7,127 bases of DNA from Solobacterium sp. (GCA_017514645.1 JAFWJP010000132.1:1-7127), one strand, 5' to 3'; shown: positions 1 to 6,874, counted from the first letter of the stretch. Program-made: numbers and translations. The notes: generated by a model not told the origin, from the letters alone.

Positions 1-62
1 ATCTCTTCATCCGGATCATGTACGATCTCGTAGATTTTTGTTTCACCGGCATCTGTACTCAT
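1..62 (-). CDS. 5' end of an unrecognised gene (partial)
   Basis: On the minus strand an ATG at 62-60 opens a frame that stays open to the window edge, 20 full codons reading MSTDAGETKIYEIVHDPDEE. An AGAGGT Shine-Dalgarno lies four bases upstream (reverse complement of 67-72), which is well placed and is the main reason for calling it real. The visible residues are acidic, with no signal peptide or membrane segment. I do not recognise the family, and 20 residues are too few to try. The gene is divergent from dnaE and would share the 63-187 regulatory region. It could be a chance open frame, but the ribosome site and the promoter-like sequence behind it argue against that. Confidence 0.6.
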   Translation of the reverse strand, partial: MSTDAGETKIYEIVHDPDEE

Positions 63-70
63 AATTACCT

Positions 71-106
71 CTGATTGCTATAACCCAATTATATTATCAC
101 AATCAG
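71..106. repeat. 7-bp inverted repeat in the divergent promoter region
   Basis: CTGATTG at 71-77 is matched exactly by CAATCAG at 100-106, with a 22-bp AT-rich spacer. The arms flank the likely -10 region of the minus-strand gene and touch the candidate dnaE promoter. That arrangement suits a two-half-site operator for a dimeric regulator controlling both directions. This is inference: a 7-bp dyad can occur by chance, and no known operator consensus is recognised. Confidence 0.4.
88..99 (-). promoter_or_regulatory. Candidate extended -10 promoter of the divergent gene
   Basis: Read on the minus strand, 99 to 88 is TGATAATATAAT. It contains a perfect TATAAT (93-88) and also an extended -10 pattern, TGA followed by TAATAT (96-91). 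Transcription would begin near 81-85, leaving a leader of about 20 nt that includes the AGAGGT ribosome site. No convincing -35 hexamer is seen upstream, as is common with extended -10 promoters. Confidence 0.4.
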
Positions 107-122
107 CAGGAAATGGTGTAAT
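94..122 (+). promoter_or_regulatory. Weak candidate promoter for the dnaE operon
   Basis: TTATCA (94-99), a 17-bp spacer and TGTAAT (117-122) match sigma-A consensus at four and five of six positions. However, the important second A of the -10 is G. An alternative pairing is TTGCTA (75-80) with CACAAT (98-103), also 17 bp apart. Either would place the start between about 110 and 130, with a leader of about 60-80 nt. The choice between them is not supported by anything else. Confidence 0.25.
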
Positions 123-162
123 CGTCATACAGGATTAAGAAATACAGATCATATCCCCGGAA

Positions 163-168
163 AAGAGG
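163..168 (+). promoter_or_regulatory. Displaced Shine-Dalgarno of dnaE
   Basis: AAGAGG at 163-168 is the only clear Shine-Dalgarno before dnaE, but it ends 19 nt from the ATG at 188, far beyond the usual 5-9 nt. An in-frame TAA at 176-178 and the lack of another start codon after it exclude a closer upstream start. An out-of-frame ATG at 172 sits only 3 nt after the motif. Either the intervening AT-rich stretch is bridged somehow, or initiation at 188 is weak. Confidence 0.4.
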
Positions 169-187
169 TTCATGATAAAATATAGAT

Positions 188-3100
188 ATGACAGTACATC
201 TATCTGTTTTCAGCGGATATTCCCTGCTCAGAAGCACGATCCGGATCGAGGAACTCTGCCGCAGAGCAAAGGAATACGGATATACAGCACTGGCTTTGAC
301 GGATCATCATGTTATGTACGGGATCCCGGCTTTTGAGCGTGAGTGCCGGAAACAGGGGATCCATCCCTTGTTCGGCATGGAAGCTACGGTCTCATGGCAG
401 GAACGTGAGGTTCAGTTCATCCTGCTGGCGAGGGACAATACCGGATACAAACAGCTGATGAAGCTCAGCTCATTGCTGAGCGGAAGGGAAGCGGTGGACA
501 GGGAAACATTCCGCAGCTTAACGACGCACTGTTTTGTCATTGCCTACGGAGAAGGCGGGTACTTTGATACAGAACTGCTGGAAGAGAACTATGAAGGTGT
601 ACGCGCCCGGATCGCGGAGATGAAGGAAGCGTTCGGGACATTCGATATCGCTCTGTCCTATCAGGAGACATCGCTGTGGCGGATGAAGAATGCCATGCTC
701 AGGCGGATCAGCGCTTCCATGGGGATCCGTACTGTTGCATTGAACCGGATCTATTACATGGATGCGGATGATGACGAAGCATGCCGTATCCTGAACGGAA
801 TCCGTCTCGGAAAAACGGTCAATGATCAGTCTCTGCCCAGGGTGCGCGGCAGGTATTTCCTGCGTCCGGAGGAAATGAGCGCTGTCTATGAACCGGAAGA
901 TCTGCAGCGTACGGAAGAGATCGCTTCCATGTGCCGCGCGGATCTTATGATAGAGAAGACCAGTCTTCCGGCGTTTGAAACACCCGGCGGTCTGACCAGT
1001 GCCCAGTATCTGACACAACTATGTCTTGCCGGGCTGAAGAAACGTCTGGACGGGAAGGAGGATCCGGGTTATCTCCGCCGTCTGAAATATGAGCTGGACG
1101 TCATTATCCGGATGCATTTCGAGGATTATTTCCTCATTGTCTATGATTTTATCCGCTATGCCCGCAAACAAGGCATCAATGTCGGTCCCGGCAGAGGAAG
1201 CGCAGCCGGCAGTCTCACCTCATATGTTCTCGGTATTACACAGATCGATCCGATCCGTTACCATCTTCTGTTTGAGCGCTTCCTGAATCCGGAACGGGTA
1301 ACGATGCCGGATATCGATACCGATATCCCGGACGACCGCCGTCAGGAAGTGATTTCCTATGTATTCCGGAAATACGGTACCGATCATACGGCAAACATCA
1401 TTACCTTCGGTACCCTGAAAGCCCGTCAGGTCATCCGGGACGTAGGCAAGGTCATGGAGATCCCGCAGAGAAAGATCGACCAGATTGCGAAACTCATTCC
1501 TGCTTCGCCGAATATTACACTTTCTGAAGCGATGGAACGCAGTCAGCGTCTTGCCTCACAGGTTTCTGTGGATGATCAGCTGACAAAGCTGTTCAAAGCT
1601 GCCGCGAAACTGGAAGGCCTTCCGCGCCATACCAGCATCCATGCCGGCGGAGTACTTTTCAGCAGGCTGCCGCTGACGGAGATCATACCGGTACAGCAGG
1701 ACGATGCCGGCAATATGACCAGCCAGTACTCCATGGAGTATCTCGAGGAGCGCGGACTGATCAAGATGGATATCCTGGGGCTCAGAAACCTGTCAACGAT
1801 CGATGAGATCGTCCGCAGTGTAAGAAACGATGACCCGCATTTCGATCTGATGTCGGTTCCTCTGGATGATCCGCGTACATACAATGTGTTCCAGAATGTG
1901 GATACCCTTGGCATCTTCCAGTTCGATTCCGACGGCATGAAGAATCTGCTGAGGCGACTGCAGCCGTCCCGGTATGAAGATATCGTAGCGGCGATCGCTT
2001 TGTTCCGCCCCGGACCGATGGAGCATATTCCGGAATATCTTGCCAACAAGGCCGATCCTGAGCACATCGTTTACCCCCATGAAGACCTGAAGGATGTTCT
2101 GCAGGAAACCTACGGAATCATGATCTACCAGGAACAGGTGATGATGACAGCCAGGATCATCGGCGGATTCTCTCTGGCAAAAGCCGATCTTCTGCGCAGG
2201 GCAGTCAGCAAGAAAAAGGAAAAGGATATGGCGTCTCTTCGGGAAGATTTCATGCAGGGAGCGCAGCAGCGCGGCTACAGCGAAGAGACGGCGGCACATC
2301 TGTATGAACTGATCGGAGAGTTTGCCGGCTATGGATTCAACAAGTCCCATGCCGTGGCGTATTCTCTGATTGCGTATCAGCTGGCGTATCTGAAGGCGAA
2401 CAAATCGCTATATTTCTACTGCGCGCTGCTCAATAGTGTCATCGGTGATGAAATCAGAACGTCGCAGTACATTACGGAATGCCGCAGACGCGGTATCAAG
2501 GTCATTTATCCTGATGTCAACCGATCAGCCAATGTCTATCTGAGGGAAGACCGGGTGATCCTCATGCCGCTGTCCGCCGTCAAGGGTGTCGGTGTGCATG
2601 CCGGAACGCTGATCATGGAAGGCAGGAAGAAGGAACCATATCATGACTTCTGTGACTTTGCGGTCCGTGCGGGATTGCTGGGCATATCACGCAAAACACT
2701 GGAAACGCTGATCAAGGCCGGTGCACTGGATTCGTTCGGGATGAACCGGGCGACGATGCTCGGCGGCCTGGATGATGTGATACGCTACGGTGATCTGGTG
2801 CGGGTCGAGCGGAACGGTCAGATCATGATCGATGCCGGTCTGGTATCGAAGCCGGTGCCTGTCAGGCTCACGGAGAGCGCGGAGGAGACTGCGGAAAACG
2901 AGAAGGAAGCGCTGGGATTCTGTCTCGGTCCGCATCCGGTATCTCTGCGCAAGGAGAGATACGGTCTGCACCTGCGCAGTCTTGCGGAACTGGGACAGCT
3001 GCGCGGGCAGGTCAACGGGTTCGGCGCAGTACAGTCCGTACGTCAGCACCGTACGAAGAAGGGTGATATGATGGCCTTCTGCACGGTCGTGGATGAGAGC

Positions 3101-3244
3101 GGGGAGATGAGCCTGCTGGTCATGCCGAGGCTGTACAGCCGGTACAGTGAAGAACTGCGCAGGGGTGCATATCTGTACTTCCATGGTAAAATGACCGATG
3201 ATGGATCCTGTATTCCTGAACAGATCCAGTTCTATAAAGATTGA
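188..3244 (+). CDS. dnaE: DNA polymerase III alpha subunit, Bacillota DnaE type
   Basis: C-family replicative polymerase, 1018 aa; in Bacillota it works beside PolC, extending RNA primers at the fork. The N-terminal PHP domain is about residues 1-200 (VHLSVFSGYSLL, ALTDHH at 35-41). Palm and fingers follow: GPGRGSAAGS 333-342, the catalytic aspartates D377 and D379 in PDIDTD, and D528 in KMDILGLR. Further family motifs are HAGGVL 485-490, FRPGPM 606-611, YQEQVM 647-652 and GYGFNKSHAVAYS 714-726. Helix-hairpin-helix elements lie near 796-851 (LIKAGALDSFG), and an OB fold at about 943-1010. It ends soon after the OB fold, as in B. subtilis DnaE (about 1115 aa), and lacks the longer E. coli C-terminus. 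The start at 188 fits the family N-terminus, although the ribosome site is distant. PHP metal ligands look lost (S6, F8, R187, Y189). First gene of the operon. Confidence 0.97.
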   Translation: MTVHLSVFSGYSLLRSTIRIEELCRRAKEYGYTALALTDHHVMYGIPAFERECRKQGIHPLFGMEATVSWQEREVQFILLARDNTGYKQLMKLSSLLSGREAVDRETFRSLTTHCFVIAYGEGGYFDTELLEENYEGVRARIAEMKEAFGTFDIALSYQETSLWRMKNAMLRRISASMGIRTVALNRIYYMDADDDEACRILNGIRLGKTVNDQSLPRVRGRYFLRPEEMSAVYEPEDLQRTEEIASMCRADLMIEKTSLPAFETPGGLTSAQYLTQLCLAGLKKRLDGKEDPGYLRRLKYELDVIIRMHFEDYFLIVYDFIRYARKQGINVGPGRGSAAGSLTSYVLGITQIDPIRYHLLFERFLNPERVTMPDIDTDIPDDRRQEVISYVFRKYGTDHTANIITFGTLKARQVIRDVGKVMEIPQRKIDQIAKLIPASPNITLSEAMERSQRLASQVSVDDQLTKLFKAAAKLEGLPRHTSIHAGGVLFSRLPLTEIIPVQQDDAGNMTSQYSMEYLEERGLIKMDILGLRNLSTIDEIVRSVRNDDPHFDLMSVPLDDPRTYNVFQNVDTLGIFQFDSDGMKNLLRRLQPSRYEDIVAAIALFRPGPMEHIPEYLANKADPEHIVYPHEDLKDVLQETYGIMIYQEQVMMTARIIGGFSLAKADLLRRAVSKKKEKDMASLREDFMQGAQQRGYSEETAAHLYELIGEFAGYGFNKSHAVAYSLIAYQLAYLKANKSLYFYCALLNSVIGDEIRTSQYITECRRRGIKVIYPDVNRSANVYLREDRVILMPLSAVKGVGVHAGTLIMEGRKKEPYHDFCDFAVRAGLLGISRKTLETLIKAGALDSFGMNRATMLGGLDDVIRYGDLVRVERNGQIMIDAGLVSKPVPVRLTESAEETAENEKEALGFCLGPHPVSLRKERYGLHLRSLAELGQLRGQVNGFGAVQSVRQHRTKKGDMMAFCTVVDESGEMSLLVMPRLYSRYSEELRRGAYLYFHGKMTDDGSCIPEQIQFYKD

Positions 3245-3255
3245 GAGGTATGACA

Positions 3256-3918
3256 ATGGCCAGACTGCTGATAGTGGATGATGAGAAGAATATCCGGGAA
3301 GTCGTACGTGAATATGCATTGATGAGCGGGTATGAAGCCGATGAAGCACAGGACGGTACGGAAGCCGTTGACATGGTGCGCAGAACGGATTACGACTGCG
3401 TTATTCTGGATATCATGATGCCGAAACTGGATGGATACACAGCCTGCCGGATGATCAAGGAGATCAAGCCGGTACCGGTCATCATGCTCAGCGCCCGCAG
3501 TGAAGAGTATGATAAACTCCTGGGGTTTGAGGTCGGTGTGGATGACTATGTTGTCAAACCGTTTTCCCCCAGGGAACTGATGGCCAGAGTCAAAGTTGCC
3601 CTGGAACGGACGTACAGGGCTCCTTCCGGGATCATGCGCTTCGGGGGACTGGCAATCGATGCGGCAGGACGCACCGTCACGGTAGACGGTGTCAAGGCCA
3701 ACCTGACGCCCAAGGAGATCGATCTGCTGATCTTCATGGTCCGCAATGCAAATATCGCTCTTTCGCGACAGACCTTGCTGGAGCAGGTCTGGAACTATGA
3801 CTATTTCGGTGATGACAGGACCGTGGATGCTCACATCAAGATGCTGCGGCATAACCTCGGTGCCTACCGGGACAAGATTGTAACCGTCAGAGGAATGGGG
3901 TATAAGTTTGAAGCTTGA
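3256..3918 (+). CDS. OmpR/PhoB-family response regulator
   Basis: Cytoplasmic transcription factor, 220 aa, presumably phosphorylated by the kinase encoded next. The receiver domain (about 1-115) has the acidic pocket D8-D9, phospho-acceptor D52 in VILDIMMPKLDG, S79 in the switch position and K101 in VVKPF. The C-terminal winged helix (about 125-220) shows the family pattern PKEIDLLIFM, the recognition region near DDRTVDAHIKMLR, and the closing VRGMGYKFE. Three starts are possible. TTG 3241 overlaps the dnaE stop and ATG 3250 is only 1 nt from GAGAGG; ATG 3256 is 7 nt from that motif and begins the receiver directly (MARLLIVDDE), so I chose it. The gene lies 11 nt after dnaE and overlaps the kinase by 11 nt. 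Target genes are unknown. Confidence 0.95.
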   Translation: MARLLIVDDEKNIREVVREYALMSGYEADEAQDGTEAVDMVRRTDYDCVILDIMMPKLDGYTACRMIKEIKPVPVIMLSARSEEYDKLLGFEVGVDDYVVKPFSPRELMARVKVALERTYRAPSGIMRFGGLAIDAAGRTVTVDGVKANLTPKEIDLLIFMVRNANIALSRQTLLEQVWNYDYFGDDRTVDAHIKMLRHNLGAYRDKIVTVRGMGYKFEA

Positions 3919-5383
3919 CAGACATGGAATACGCTTCAATATCTGGCTGTTTTTCCTGCTGTTTGCCGTAGGAATCGTTTTAATGCTCGGAATCCTGCAG
4001 TTCTCACTGGTACGGCCGTACTACCGCAGCAATCAGGTGCGTACGGTCGAACACGTTGCGGATGAGCTTGAAAACAGTCTTCTGAATGAAAACAGAAACC
4101 AGGAAGATATCGAACAGGCCAACCGGACCGTATTTTCCAACAATGTCTGTGTACAGATCATCAACGGTTCGGGTACGGTCGTGTACCGTTCGGACAATAT
4201 CGGCAACGGCTGTGTCTTCAATCTTCAGGACCGCTATGTCAGCGGTTCACCTGTATCGCTCCGTGATACAGCTGCGCTGTCGGATTATCTGCAGCAGAAC
4301 GGAGGACTGTTCCGGCTGAATGTTGTCAATGAACGTACAGGGCAGGAGATGGTTGTCCTCGGCCGGAAGGTCGCCAAGAACCTTTCGGATTTCTATGTTT
4401 ATATCAACTCACCCCTGGAACCCGTGGATTCCTTGGTTTCGTTCTTTTCCAGGCAGTACGCGTTCTTCACACTGATCGTAATCCTTCTTGCCTCGATGAT
4501 CTCCCTTTGGATCAGCGGCAGGCTCAGCGACCCGATCCGCCACATGAATCAGGAAGCGGTCAAGCTGGCAAGGGCGGACTATTCCGCATCCTTTGAAGGG
4601 GGATACTTTACGGAAACCGCCGACCTGGCATCAACACTGAACGATGCCACGCAGAAGCTGAACCGGATCGATGATCTGCGCAAGGATCTGATTGCCAACG
4701 TATCGCATGATATCAAGACCCCGCTTACCAGCATCAAGGCCTATGCAGAGATGATCAAGGATTTTTCCGGTGATATTCCGGAAAAGAGAAACGATCATCT
4801 GGATGTCATCATCTCTGAAACGGATTATCTGAACAGACTGGTCAATGATATGAGTGAACTCTCAATGATGCAGTCCGGAAACTATATTCTGAACTACGGG
4901 AACTTTGATATCTGTGAGGTGATCCGTACAGTTGTCCGTCTGAACGGTGTCCTGATCGAAGATGCCGGTCTGAATATCAGGACAGAAATGCCGGAAAGCC
5001 TCATGATGTACGCTGACGAGACAAAGATCGCGCAGGTAGTGAACAATTATCTGAGCAATGCCATCAAGCATACACCGCAGGGCGGAACGATCACGGTCAG
5101 GGTGCAGCTTCTGAAGGATGAAGAAACCATCCGTGTCGAAGTCATCGATGAAGGCGAGGGAATCGCTGAAAACGAGATTCCGTTCATCTGGGACCGCTAT
5201 CAGAAGACCAGCCGTTCCTTCTCCAGAACCCTGACGAATACCGGGATCGGACTGGCGATCGTCAAAGCGATCCTGGATACGCACGGTGCGCGGTACGGTG
5301 TAGCGAGTACGGTAGGGAAAGGCTCTCTGTTCTGGTTTGAGATGACCAATCCGCAGGAAGAGGAGAGTTTCAGCCATGACTGA
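3908..5383 (+). CDS. Membrane sensor histidine kinase
   Basis: Signal-sensing kinase, 491 aa, partner of the preceding regulator. The order is: a short basic N-terminus, TM1 about 11-33, an extracytoplasmic sensor region about 34-183, TM2 about 184-204, and a HAMP linker about 205-255. The HisKA domain follows with H267 in NVSHDIKTPLTSI, then the ATPase domain: N-box N380 and N384 (NNYLSNAIKHT), G1 D414-G416-G418 (DEGEG), F-box near 425-431 and G2 G446-G448 (NTGIGLA). All catalytic motifs are intact. The sensor part contains VQIINGSGTVVYRSD, which resembles extracytoplasmic PAS/Cache-like folds, and two cysteines (C81, C102). The start is TTG at 3908 inside the regulator gene, since the next in-frame ATG falls within TM1; the GGGG at 3897-3900 is 7 nt upstream. 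The ligand cannot be read from sequence. Confidence 0.95.
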   Translation: MKLDRHGIRFNIWLFFLLFAVGIVLMLGILQFSLVRPYYRSNQVRTVEHVADELENSLLNENRNQEDIEQANRTVFSNNVCVQIINGSGTVVYRSDNIGNGCVFNLQDRYVSGSPVSLRDTAALSDYLQQNGGLFRLNVVNERTGQEMVVLGRKVAKNLSDFYVYINSPLEPVDSLVSFFSRQYAFFTLIVILLASMISLWISGRLSDPIRHMNQEAVKLARADYSASFEGGYFTETADLASTLNDATQKLNRIDDLRKDLIANVSHDIKTPLTSIKAYAEMIKDFSGDIPEKRNDHLDVIISETDYLNRLVNDMSELSMMQSGNYILNYGNFDICEVIRTVVRLNGVLIEDAGLNIRTEMPESLMMYADETKIAQVVNNYLSNAIKHTPQGGTITVRVQLLKDEETIRVEVIDEGEGIAENEIPFIWDRYQKTSRSFSRTLTNTGIGLAIVKAILDTHGARYGVASTVGKGSLFWFEMTNPQEEESFSHD

Positions 5384-6017
5384 CATCCTTCCGGGTACGG
5401 ATCTGCGGATGATCCAGCGGGAAGGGTTCTATCACTTCAACAGTGATACGGAACTTCTCGGACAGTTCCTGAAGGTCCGGCACAGGGAAACACTGCTGGA
5501 CATCGGCTGCGGAAGCGGTGCGTTGCTGCTGTATGCGTCGCTGCAGAAGCCGAAAGCCATGTACGGCATCGATGTGTTTGAAGAAGTCCTGGAAAGCGCA
5601 CGTGAGAATCTGGCTTACAATGGTACTGAGGCAGTACTGATCTGTTCCAGAGTCCAGGATTACCGGGAGCGCAGGTTCGATGTAATCGTTGCCAATCCGC
5701 CGTATTTCCGGACAGAGACAGAAGACCTCAAAAACGAAAATATCTTCATCCGCACTGCCAGACATGAAGATGCACTGCCCCTGGAGGAACTGTTCGCATC
5801 CGTTCAGGCGCTTCTGGAAGACAAAGGGAGATTCTATCTCGTCCATCGTCCTCAGCGCCTCAATGAGATCATGCAGTGCGCACAGGCACAGCGGATGTCC
5901 GTCAGAACACTTTGTCCCGTCTATAAGAAACAGAACGGTACGATACGCTCCGTTCTTCTGGAAATCGTCCGCGGCAGTCATACAGAATGCCGGATCACAG
6001 AACCGGTGTACCGGTAG
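5376..6017 (+). CDS. trmN6: TrmN6-like adenine-N6 methyltransferase (COG4123 type)
   Basis: SAM-dependent class I methyltransferase, 213 aa. Motif I is LLDIGCGSG (40-48), the acidic residue after strand 2 is D66 in YGID, and the amino-methyltransferase motif is NPPY at 107-110 within FDVIVANPPYF. The family (E. coli YfiC/TrmN6, B. subtilis YabB) methylates an adenine in tRNA; in E. coli this is A37 of tRNA1-Val. The same substrate here is inference. The VHRPQRL segment (156-162) and the residues after it match the YabB-like C-terminal half. The protein is shorter than the usual 240-250 aa, missing the tail after the position of PPLxxYDE. ATG 5376 overlaps the kinase end by 8 nt, with AGGAGAG (5361-5367) 8 nt upstream. 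A related rRNA- or protein-modifying NPPY enzyme is the main alternative. Confidence 0.8.
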   Translation: MTDILPGTDLRMIQREGFYHFNSDTELLGQFLKVRHRETLLDIGCGSGALLLYASLQKPKAMYGIDVFEEVLESARENLAYNGTEAVLICSRVQDYRERRFDVIVANPPYFRTETEDLKNENIFIRTARHEDALPLEELFASVQALLEDKGRFYLVHRPQRLNEIMQCAQAQRMSVRTLCPVYKKQNGTIRSVLLEIVRGSHTECRITEPVYR

Positions 6018-6028
6018 GAGGCACAGAT

Positions 6029-6790
6029 ATGAGTGAAAACAAAGATCTACAGGAAATGATCGAACAAGCAGTGGAAAAATCGGTCAGAAAAGAAACACGG
6101 AAGAGCAGGTTTGCCAGCCTGATCGTCCCGATCCTTGGATACGCGCTGATCCTCTGCGGATTGTGGTTCATCTACAACATGGTGAAACCGAAGACGCCTG
6201 AGATCAAGCCGGTGGAAGACCAGGACGTCACATTGGAGAACCACGGGATCTTCGGCTTCAAAGCAGCGGATTTCGAAGAACCGATCCTCGGAAAATCCGA
6301 ACAGCAGAGCCTGCTGATCGTCGATGAACAGGAAGTTTCCGTAAACTCTGTCATTACCCAGGCCGGTCTCTTCAACTGGGCGATCACGTCAAAGACGCTG
6401 AATGAGACGATCTACGGAACAGGTATCTATACGGTCGATCTGTCGAAGGTGCGCAGAAGTTCCATCGAGTTTGACGAAGAACAGTTCACTGTGTTCATCC
6501 ACATTCCGTATCCGGAGCTTCACGAAGTCACCTTTGATCCGGAGAAAACGGTTCTCGGTGATGTACAGAAAGGCTGGCTGGCCTTCGGAGAAGTCACAAT
6601 GACGCCCGAGCAGCAGAAGACGTTCGAGATCGAAGCCAAGACAAAACTGACAAACAGGCTGAATGAAGCGGACAGTTTTGATCGGGCTGTGAAGTTTGCC
6701 AGACTCTCGGCGTATGATCTGTACCAGCCGGTCGTCAGCGCAGTATCGCCTGTGTATAAAGTCAGTATTATCGTGGATGATCCTGAATAG
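6029..6790 (+). CDS. Membrane-anchored DUF4230 family protein
   Basis: Protein of 253 aa and unknown function. Residues 1-27 are highly charged with a basic end (VRKETRKSRF). One hydrophobic helix spans about 28-50, and the remainder is soluble. By the positive-inside rule the N-terminus is in the cytoplasm and the C-terminal domain outside. From about residue 95 it follows the DUF4230 pattern: a mixed strand region, TGIYTVDLSKV (131-141), then VFIHIPYPELHEVTFDPE (155-172), and a helical segment with many charged residues (about 192-230). I assign the family from pattern recognition, not from a search. The start is ATG 6029, with TAGGAGG (6015-6021) 7 nt upstream; that ribosome site overlaps the stop codon of the methyltransferase gene. 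An in-frame ATG at 5987 has no such site. It is the last gene of the operon and a plausible accessory of the kinase. Confidence 0.8.
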   Translation: MSENKDLQEMIEQAVEKSVRKETRKSRFASLIVPILGYALILCGLWFIYNMVKPKTPEIKPVEDQDVTLENHGIFGFKAADFEEPILGKSEQQSLLIVDEQEVSVNSVITQAGLFNWAITSKTLNETIYGTGIYTVDLSKVRRSSIEFDEEQFTVFIHIPYPELHEVTFDPEKTVLGDVQKGWLAFGEVTMTPEQQKTFEIEAKTKLTNRLNEADSFDRAVKFARLSAYDLYQPVVSAVSPVYKVSIIVDDPE

Positions 6791-6799
6791 CACAGGTAT

Positions 6800-6820
6800 T
6801 GCAGAAAACTGCATATTTAT
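6800..6820 (+). terminator. Possible weak terminator after the operon
   Basis: TGCAG (6800-6804) pairs with CTGCA (6809-6813) around an AAAA loop, followed by the T-rich TATTTAT. The stem is only 5 bp and the U tract is interrupted, so it is a poor intrinsic terminator. Its position, 9 nt after the DUF4230 stop and just before a new promoter, is the main support. Confidence 0.3.
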
Positions 6821-6831
6821 GCGGAAATCAT

Positions 6832-6860
6832 TTGACTGAAGATAGAGTTGCTGATAGAAT
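6832..6860 (+). promoter_or_regulatory. Sigma-A promoter of rplU
   Basis: TTGACT (6832-6837), a 17-bp spacer and TAGAAT (6855-6860) each match consensus at five of six positions. TGA directly before the -10 (6852-6854) also gives an extended -10. The expected start is near 6867, giving a leader of about 106 nt before the rplU ATG. This is the strongest promoter in the window and separates rplU from the dnaE operon. Confidence 0.8.
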
Positions 6861-6874
6861 AGTCACGTTATCAG
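6851..6874. repeat. 6-bp inverted repeat over the rplU -10 and start site
   Basis: CTGATA (6851-6856) is matched by TATCAG (6869-6874) with a 12-bp spacer. The dyad spans the -10 and the expected start of transcription, where a repressor could bind. The arms share CTGAT/ATCAG with the repeat upstream of dnaE. The short arms make chance quite possible. Confidence 0.3.

Noticed and set aside
172..336. Open frame of 54 codons beginning at an ATG just after the AAGAGG motif
   Set aside because: The ribosome site is only 3 nt away, the frame lies mostly inside dnaE, and the peptide has no recognisable pattern. It is kept only as a comment on dnaE initiation.
3241..3255. TTG 3241 or ATG 3250 as the start of the response regulator
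   Set aside because: TTG 3241 overlaps the dnaE stop with no ribosome site placed for it, and ATG 3250 is only 1 nt from GAGAGG. ATG 3256 has correct spacing and the usual receiver start.
518..3939. Several long minus-strand open frames opposite dnaE and the regulator (up to 235 codons)
   Set aside because: They lie opposite well-supported genes, have no ribosome sites that stand out, and their translations show no family motif. They result from the codon bias of the true genes.
5987..6028. ATG 5987 as the start of the DUF4230 protein
   Set aside because: It has no ribosome site and lies inside the methyltransferase gene, whereas ATG 6029 has TAGGAGG at ideal spacing.
5689..6036. Plus-strand open frame of 115 codons inside the methyltransferase gene
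   Set aside because: It lies in a shifted frame within a gene with intact motifs, and the translation is low-complexity and rich in S, R and K. There is no sign of a frameshift in the host gene.
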